This document shows, one piece after another, positions 1-10,100 of a stretch of DNA of 64,000 bases. The stretch is from Ecdyonurus torrentis. Taxonomy: Eukaryota; Arthropoda; Insecta; Ephemeroptera; Heptageniidae. The DNA lies in NCBI GenBank assembly GCA_949318235.1, contig OX439128.1, positions 45,794,692-45,858,691 of the forward strand, in the 5' to 3' direction. Both the position numbers and the translations under genes were made by a program. The notes beneath the pieces are model-generated. The model ran no database searches. It was not told the origin of the DNA and saw only the letters and a program-made list of their open reading frames with translations. Every line of letters starts with the position of its first letter. Positions within the stretch are counted from its first letter, which is position 1.

Positions 1-312
1 CTCTCTGTCTAAACCAATATGCAAGCAAAAAGTCCCTTTTTTTAATGAAGCTTGCTTTCTGCAGAACAATATGAACTGCTTACAATTTAATTAATTTTAA
101 TTAATTACTTACTTTTGGCCTGGGTTAGAATATTTTCTCTAACTCGCATCCCTGTAAGTGTAAGCTCATACTATCTCCTATTCCCTAAATTTTCCTAATC
201 TATGTGTTTTTCTATCAAATATTTAATAATTATCAACTATCGCATAGACAAATTTTTCCTAATATTTATAGATACTGTACAATTTTTGTATGTATGTTAC
301 AGCACCATGATA

Positions 313-443
313 TATAACGTCGGGTTAGAGCACAAACAGTGTATCTACAAAAGCAGCAAAATCAAAACTCGTATCTTTTTGTATACTAATTGAAACCTTG
401 TTGCTTTGGTAGATACATGGTTTGTGCTCTAATCCGACGATAT
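313..443. repeat. Short inverted-repeat element (MITE-like)
   Basis: The left end (TATAACGTCGGGTTAGAGCA) and the right end (ending CTCTAATCCGACGATA) are imperfect reverse complements for about 45 bp. They enclose roughly 40 bp. It lies in the SNX29 intron just upstream of exon 545-695. No coding capacity and no clear target duplication was seen. Confidence 0.6.
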
Positions 444-544
444 AGAGATATTTCAATTAAATATTTTTTTCAACCATTATGAATCGGGATAATTTATGAA
501 GGTAGAAAAAAAAACTGAGAATAATTTAATTACTATCTTTGTAG

Positions 545-3441
545 ATCTTCGGCAGCTGAGAGTGAGCAAGGAGCTACTCTTACACCTGTAACCAACTTGG
601 CAGTTGGAGAATTGATTCCAGTCTTTCCAGGCAGCTGCATTGCCATGGCAACAACAGATGAGGAAGACTCTTTATCAGTTCCAAGCTATTCTGAGGTAAA
701 CATATACAACTAATACCATTATTGCTATTAAACATAGTGTTGATAACTAAGACAGTGGCGTTATCATTGAAATTGTTTTATAGGATACTGATTGTGCTGC
801 TGCTGCATTGCTAGCAACCCAGCAGTTACTAGAAAGACAAAGTGCACATCTTCTCACACCAGCATCACCAGATAAACTATCAGAAGGTACTCCTCAGACA
901 CCTCTTATAGCAAGTAAGTGAAAATGCAGAGAAGAAATCATTTCATAAGACAGTGCAATAACAAACACTATACTTACTTTACAGCTGAAGATCCTGTGAT
1001 GGCTCTTAAAACTTTGCTCACACAATGTACAACATTAGAAGCAGAGAATCGAGCTCTAAAAGCTTCTCTGAGACACGAACAAGCAGCATGTAGTGCTTTG
1101 CTGGAAGAACTTTCTGAAGCAAAAAATTCACATGAAGGAAAACTAACTCAGCTTCAGGCACGCTCACAAGCACTTGCAAGGTCAGAATTTTTACAATGTC
1201 AACCACTTGGCTTTGCAATAAAATTTGAACTAATAAAAAAATCAGTAGCATTGCTATTTTAATAAGTGAACCATTGTGCATGACTAACTTTATGGCAGTA
1301 TTCAAGGTGATGAAAGTGCATGTGTTGCAGTTCTGCATTTTTATTGTATTATTTTGTAATTGTTAAAATTTATAAATGTATAAATAACATAATGAGGAAG
1401 GTGAATTGAAATTTTTTTGTTGGGTTTATGATATTTTTGGAAAGAGCTTTAAAAAATTTTGAGGCGCTATTTTTTCTTAGGACGATTGGAGCATGCGAAG
1501 TATTTTTAATTAATTTTTGAAAATCGACCTAAAAAGCCTGTGACGTCATCAGTCCACTTTTTTCTCGGCAAATACTAATTGTTTGAGGTTCAGTAACCAG
1601 TTTAATGAAATCAGCTCATCCTCAGGATTTCAAAAAACTGGCTACTGAACCTTCTACGATCAATACTTTCCGAAATAAATGCCCGATTGATGACGTCACA
1701 GGCTTTTTAGGTCAATTTTAAAAAATAAATTAAAAATATTTCCCATGCTCCAATCGTTCTAAGAAAAAATTGCGCCTCAAAATTTTTTAACGCTCTTTTC
1801 AAAAATGTCATAAAAAGTGGGGGTTAAAAAAAATTCACCTTCCTCATTGTAAAACAAAAAACAATCAAACGCCTCACCACGATGAAGTCCATAGCTAGGT
1901 GAAGATTTTGATGGCACAGTGGACACAATATTTTTGATTAAAACCCTTGTCAACTTACTTTTTTTTATCATTTGGAATAATAAATTATTATTTGGAATAT
2001 TATTTTGGATTGATAATAAACACACACTCTGGCTAAAACAAGGTCGTTCCCTCCAAATGCTGTATCCTCGGTGCTAAACCAATCAGAGAGCGTGCTATAA
2101 ACCTACTAGCCAATCACAGATGACTTTACATAGTTAATTACACTGTATCTGCTTGAACTAGTATTGGGAGAAGTGTACTTTATTATCCATGAATTAGATA
2201 CCATTGAAATCTGATTTTATATTTATTTTCATTTTGACGGTTATTTCACGCATCTGACGTCACAATGTACTGCCGCCAATCACAGTCACCACTCTGGTCA
2301 CTGGTCACGTGATAAATTTAAGCCCCTCCCTCAAGTTCAAGATGCGTGAAATAATCGTCAAAATGAAAATAAATACAAAAGCAACGTGGTGGTGTCTAAT
2401 TCATGGATAATAAGGTATGTTAATTATCAATCTAGTATTCTAGTATTGACAAGGGCTTTAAGTCATTTTGAGTGTGATCTTCTTAGAGAAAAACAAAGCA
2501 GGGACATTCTCATTTTTTATATAGATCTGTAACACACCAATTGGGTACTGTAAGCCAGAATTTTACCCAAACTGTCTTTGTGGGTAAGCCTAAATAGTGA
2601 GGTTGTCACTTCTCTGTTAAACTTCTCTATATATTCCTCATTTGCTTGGAATTTAATCTACATTGCACATTTTTATTGCATTCTAATTCCAAGCAACTGA
2701 AGTAAAGAGCTGTAGTAAGGTGCTTTTTGGTTTCCCTATTGTTTCCTTTGATAATGTATCCAAATGAAGATGATTTTCATTTCCTAATTAATTTTTAATA
2801 AGTAACATATAATTTTTATATCTATTTTGCAGGGAAAATGAGCTACTGAAACACCAACTACGGAAATATGTTGCAGCTGTTCAGATGCTTAACAAAGATG
2901 GAGCCAGTGCTCATCAAACATTAGCTGGATTAGCACCAGCATTAAACCAAATTGTTAATGAAAATAGAGCACAGGAACAAAATGAAGCAAGCCAGTATGA
3001 ACACAAACTTGTTCAGGTAACATCAATTAATACTAAAAATAAAATAACAATGAAGCTATTTAATAAATAGTAATAATAATCGGTCAATAAATGAATAATT
3101 ATGTCATATATTACTATTTAATAATAAATTCAAAGAAAGGGGTAGTTAAAAAATAATAATAATATGTACTGTCACATTGATAGTATTTGGGACACAAAGG
3201 ATTTTACGTATTTTTACCGAACCAATACGAGTCGATGAATAACAATAACAGAAGTATTTGCTGCTGCACTGCTCCACCTCTTCCTTGCCTTGTATCGAAA
3301 TGCATCAAAATGTGCTCGCCCACTCACTTCTCCTTCTCTCTCTCTCTCTCAGAATTTTTGCTGGCGTGTGCCTGTGTTTGGCCTCACATTTGCCGTCACA
3401 TTATAGAAAAATGTGTAGTAAAAATAATCATACTTGCACAC

Positions 3442-3520
<79 letters not shown>

Positions 3521-3675
3521 AATAATTCGTAGTCACATATTATGCCTATGTTATGATCATAATTTGTTCGTAAATAGTGTGGCTTTAGAAATCACCAATT
3601 TATTTATATCACTTACTTCTTACCTTAGATTTTAAGATCTAAAATAATCGTATATAATATAATAAAATGATGATC

Positions 3676-3770
<95 letters not shown>

Positions 3771-5315
3771 TGCAGTGCAAGTATGATTATTATTATTGCA
3801 TATCTTTGTATGATGTGAAGGCAAAGGTGAGACCAAACACAGGCACACGCCAGCAAAAATTCTGAGAAATAGAGCGAGAGAGAGAGAGAGAGAGAGAGAG
3901 AAGGAGAAGTTGGTGGGCGAGCACATTTTGATGCATTTCGATTTCGATACAAGGCAAGGAAGAGGTGGAGCAGTGCAACAGGAAATACTTCTGTTATTGT
4001 TATTCATCGATTCGTATTGGTGCGGTAAAAATACATAAAATCCTTTGTGTCCCAAATACTATCAATGTGACAGTACACAGCTTTAATGTAGAGAAATACA
4101 CATAGCCATAATGTGAATGTAGTAAAAAAAAAAAAGAATAAAAGAGGGGGAAAAAAAAGAAGAAGAAAAAAAAAAAAAAAAAAGCTGGTTCAAACAGGCC
4201 CATCTACAGCAACAATTGCAAATTATTTACAAATTTATTTCTACTTGTTGTAGTTGTGTAATAATAGACTCTTTTACTATCCCTTTGAATTTATTATGAA
4301 ACTGTGTAATTGTTCAATTATTATTACGTCTATTACTGGAATAATGTAATAGAATATAGGCTACTAACTATTAAGGAAAATTCACTTTATTCAATATATC
4401 ACTTTCAGAACTATATAATAAACAAATTACTTTATAGGTTGCAGAAATGCATGGAGAATTGATGGAATTCAATGAGCGTCTGCAAAGAGCACTGTTTGCA
4501 AGTGAAACTGCTGCTGCTCAATTACGCTCAGAACTTGAACTATTAAGAGGACCTCTTCCTTCATCCAGGGCCTCACCTCCTGCAGATCCATTGCTGGAGC
4601 CTGATAGTCCTACCAGCATGCAGTCTGGTGCATTGGTTCATGTGTGGGTGCCCTCAGCATTCCTCACAGGAGGCACAACTGATGTACACCATGTGTATCA
4701 AGTATATGTTAGAATTCGCAATGATGAATGGAATGTATATCGTAGATATGCACAGTTCCATTCTTTGCACAGAGAACTAAAAAGAAAACATCCAGCTGTA
4801 AGAGCATTTGATTTTCCACCAAAGAAAACTCTTGGTAATAAAGTAAGTGAATCACGTTTGTGCATCTTTGTGTTTAAAAATATGCTTAAAGCCATCTAAA
4901 AGCAGTTAAAAATGCCAGTGTGGTTCTATTTATACAAGTTTACAAGATGCAAGAGTAATTCTCCATTTTATGATTTCAAATCATTAATACAATTTCACAA
5001 TCACTTCCAAAATTTACTAGTATGACGAAGACCAAAAACAAATTTAGGGGGTAATTTGATTTCATATTTTAAAAGAGGACATTGTCCTGAATAGATTGAC
5101 ACAAGAATTTTTAATTTGTTATTTCCATACAATGTAAGAGTAGTATAGATTTTCTGAAATTTATGCTACTGAATAAATTGGTATATGAATTTCTAATTAT
5201 TGAGTTCATTAAGTATTTTTAATTAACTTTTGAAACTCAAAAAATGACGTCACTGACGGCATCTTATGCATGTAGGTATACAAAAAAGTTACTGACTATT
5301 ATGTCAATTTGTGAC

Positions 5316-5371
<56 letters not shown>

Positions 5372-7134
5372 TCGCATATTGATTCAGAACAATGTCTTCT
5401 TTAAGCCTAGGACAGCGGTCCTTCTTATCCCTTTTCTTATCGCAGCGATAAGAGCTTGGACTGTGCTAACTTTATGGACGCTATCCCAGGGGCGGAGCCT
5501 AAATTGCGATAAGAAACGACCGCTGCCTTGGCCTTTAAGAATATGCAATAAAATTAACCCCTAAAATTTTTTTTAGTCTTCCCCATAGCTATTATTATTA
5601 TGGGATTGGTTTCCCTCATCCGTCACTTTTTGTGAAGGTTATTGCATATTGCATACTTCCAACACTGCAAGCTCTGATCAACTGCTATTGGACTCAAGCT
5701 ACCTATCTTTGTTATTTTGTTATTATTTAAAATCTTTGAGTAATTTTCTTGTTCCATTTCTGCTGTGTTATTAGTAACCTTTTATACAGCATATTGAGTT
5801 ATTTTTATTTCTTATTTTTACTTAGGATGCAAGATTTGTGGAGGAAAGGAGGCTACGTCTCCAGAAGTACCTGAGACTAGTAGTGAACCACATTGTACAA
5901 GGAGGAATTCAGCCTGGAGAGGCGCCACATAGAGAATTGCTCACCAAACTCCTGCCATTTTTTGGGTATGTGTACTCCATGTTCAAAACTTACAAATCAT
6001 TTGTAATTTTATACTTACATATCAAATAGGAAAAAACTATTGCAGTTAATAATATAATATATGTAAAAAAAAAAAAAAAAAAAATGGTACAAAATAATTG
6101 GTACAGATTATATCATTGTGAATAGAAAATAATAAAATGGGAAGATTCTCTAATTTATTTATTAGTGAATTGGGAATTGAAACCAAATGTTCTAGCATAG
6201 ACAAGTGCTAGATAAAATAGACATTACAGGACGGGGATACTGTGTCAATAAAATATGATATACCTATTAACTCACATTCTCACACTACATCAAAGGCATA
6301 GCATATAATATAATGTTTATATAAATTATAATGTTGTGAGAACTTGAGATACTAGGTATATTTTATTCACACAGTACCCCATCTTTTAATGTCTATTTTA
6401 GCTAGCATTCGTCTACACTAGAATAGTGGGTTACAGGTCCCAATGTACAGTTTCGGACAAATGAAATATTACCATTTAAACTCGATGTTTTTTACTGCCG
6501 TAAATTTTACAACCTTGTTTATGATTATTCATTGAATTCTATATATTGTAATAGTTTACATATACACCACAAGAAGTCACCTGTGATGCACTCAGGTAGA
6601 CAATCCGTCTAGGCGTCTAGTAAATATTTTGCTTGCTCGCTTGCTCATTCTCTCTCTCTCTCTCTTTCTCTGTCTCTCTCGCTTCTGAGAAATGCCTTCA
6701 AGTATTTTTTCTATATGAAGTTTCAAAATAAATATTTGCTTACCAAATTGCCGTCATTACAAACCCATGGATATATATGTTACAAACCATATTGAATTAT
6801 ATAATGAAAAAAAAAATCTCTTTATTTTTTTTTAGAAAAAAACGGAAAATGTTTAATTATAAATTATTTATATTCAAAATGATTCTTTTGTTTATTTATT
6901 TATATATTTATTTATAGGTATATTTATATATATTTATTTATTAATTAATTTATTTATTTATGTTTTCTTCTTTTTTTTTTCTCCAATTTTGAATTAAGAT
7001 GCATATTTTTATAGATGCATATTTCTAGTATGTGCTTACCAGTGTGCTGGCGATATGCAGCAGGCATTTCGTTGACGGTAACTCAGATATTCAAGTCAGG
7101 GTAAATAAAAAAAAATACATTTAATGCATTTCTC

Positions 7135-7175
<41 letters not shown>

Positions 7176-10100
7176 AGCGAGCAAGCAAAATATTTACTAG
7201 ACGGATTGTCTACCTGAGTGCATCACAGGTGACTTCTTGTGGTGTCTATGTAAACTATTACAATATATAGAATTCAATGAATAATCATAAACAAGGTTGT
7301 AAAATTTACGGCGGTAAAAAACATCGAGTTTAAATGGTAATATTTCATTTGTCCGAAACTGTACAGCTCTGGCCACTAGTTTGAGAATGGGGCAGCGGCG
7401 GCTGCAGCGTTTTCTCTTAAAGATAGCATTGCATGGTTGCAGGTTGCCTATACAAATCATTCTCAAACTAGTGACTAGAGCTGTACACTGGTCCCGATGT
7501 ACACTAGTCCCAAATAAATCTGACCAAAGTGTTAACTCTCCAAATATTAATTATAAAGAGAAACTTAAACGCAAGCGGTCCGATTTTTTCAGGGCCAGTG
7601 TACTATATAAATTAAAATTAATTTTATTTTATTCATTTTCAATTCAACTGCTCTAATATCTGCCTACTATTTTCTATTAAAAAAATGTTTTCTTTAATAT
7701 AATACCTTACCACAGTAGAAGTTCTATGGAGAGGTCGAGGTCTTGCATGGCACAGTATAATGTTATAAAAGTTTCTTTATAACTTGAGAGCTTTCGTCAT
7801 ATGATAATGACATTATCAATCAAAAGAGAAAATTACTTGAGCACATCACTGAGCAGTGTCTTGTCTTGTACTGCCGTGTTATGCTCTTGCTGGTTTGGAG
7901 TTGGTGGAGAGGGGTGGGGGTGGAGTAGGGAATCTGGGAAGGAGTGTGAATGAGTGAGGGAAGGAGTGAGTGAGGGAAAGGGAAAAGGTGGGGAGGGGAG
8001 CGGGAATAGGGTATATTTTTGAAATATGTTAGCGAATATTAAGTCCAGGCAGCCCTTGGGCTTTTCTGGATCTTAATATATGTTGATATGCTAATTCATA
8101 TTGTCGTAATGTCGCATAGTTGGCTGGGCCCGGAATAGTGCGAAGTATTGTTGATTTATAACATAATTGGAAATTTGATATGCCATGAGAGGCCGCATGT
8201 TCAGCCACAGGTTTTTCCATCTCATTGTTTTTTACGGATTGTCTGTGGCCATTCATGCGGTCTCTCGCTTTTTGTGTGGTTAAGCCTATGTAAAATGCTT
8301 GACATTTTTCCTGTTGGCCTGTGGTGGGGTTGGTGGTATGTTGGGTACATTCAAGTTTGTAGATTACGTTTTCTGATGTGCATGTATTGTGGCCGTGGAT
8401 AAGGTATGTAAGGTTGGTGACGGGACTTGTAAACGTTTTGCTGGGGATTTGAGTGATGCATGTATCGCATCTCCTTCCTCTGTTGCTCTGTTTGCCGTTG
8501 TTTTGACAGGGGAAAGATCCACTAGGTAGGGGCTTAGGTTTTGGTGTGGGATCAGTATGGGATAAGATTGCTTTAATATTTGGTGGTTGACGGAATGCTA
8601 TTGGTGGTATTTTTGGTAACAGTAGGTTTGTTTCAGTGGTGGCTAGAATGGGGTGTGCATATTGTAACATCTGTCTGATTTCTTTTTCTAATTTGGGGTG
8701 ATACGTTGTGATGAAGGGTCGGATAGATTGATTGTCATTATTTGTTTTATTTTGGTCACAAGGTGTTTTGTCGCCCAAACTAAATCTATTGGCAGCTTTT
8801 GCTATTTGTTTCTCCACCAGGTGCTTGGGGTAGCCTCTGGTGGAGAAAGCTGTAGTTATGCTGTCAATATATTTAGATTTGGTTTGGTCTGTGTTTGGGA
8901 TGCGGTTGCCTCGGCATGCTAAGCTAAAGGGAATGGAGCGGATAGTCCTCGGGGGGTGACAGCTATTGTAGTGGAGGTATTGCATGTGGTTAGTAGGTTT
9001 TATGTGGATTGAGGTGATAAGTTTACCGTCATCAATGTTGATGTCAACATCGAGGAAGGTGGCTGAATTAGGTGATGTGGAGTGAGTGAATTTTAGGCAG
9101 GAGAATTTGTTGAGTTCATCTAGGAATTCATGAAGTGGGCCGATGCCATGTTGCCAAACCATGAATATATCGTCTATGAATCTCTTCCATAGGTGCGGTT
9201 TATACTTCTGTCTCCCCATGAACTCACACTCGAGCAGACCCATGGTAAGGTTAGCATAAGATGGGGCCATCCTTGTGCCCATAGCCGTACCACACTTCTG
9301 CTCGTAGTGTTCATTCATGAAGTGAAAGTTGTTGCGTTGAAGTATAAACCGCACCAGTTGTAAGAGGAATCCAGTGGTGGGGACATGGGGCTTAGGTCGT
9401 TTCTCTAAATAGTGTTCAACGGCTCTAATACCCATGAGGTGATTGATGTTGGTGTAGAGGGACGTTACGTCAATGGTCACCAGGAGCCAGTCAGGGGGTA
9501 GTGGTTGAGGAATGTCATTTTTAATTATTTCCATTGACGTAACGTCCCTCTACACCAACATCAATCACCTCATGGGTATTAGAGCCGTTGAACACTATTT
9601 AGAGAAACGACCTAAGCCTCATGTCCCCACCACTGGATTCCTCTTACAACTGGTGCGGTTTATACTTCAACGCAACAACTTTCACTTCATGAATGAACAC
9701 TACGAGCAGAAGTGTGGTACGGCTATGGGCACAAGGATGGCCCCATCTTATGCTAACCTTACCATGGGTCTGCTCGAGTGTGAGTTCATGGGGAGACAGA
9801 AGTATAAACCGCACCTATGGAAGAGATTCATAGACGATATATTCATGGTTTGGCAACATGGCATCGGCCCACTTCATGAATTCCTAGATGAACTCAACAA
9901 ATTCTCCTGCCTAAAATTCACTCACTCCACATCACCTAATTCAGCCACCTTCCTCGATGTTGACATCAACATTGATGACGGTAAACTTATCACCTCAATC
10001 CACATAAAACCTACTAACCACATGCAATACCTCCACTACAATAGCTGTCACCCCCCGAGGACTATCCGCTCCATTCCCTTTAGCTTAGCATGCCGAGGCA

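Noticed and set aside
3187..4055. Open frames of 90-140 aa rich in Ser-Leu on both strands
   Set aside because: They read through (CT)n/(GA)n tracts inside an inverted-repeat element; no domain and no conserved codon pattern.
7197..7656. Two frames of about 90 aa on opposite strands
   Set aside because: They run across the arm of a long inverted repeat and a MITE; no homology recognised.
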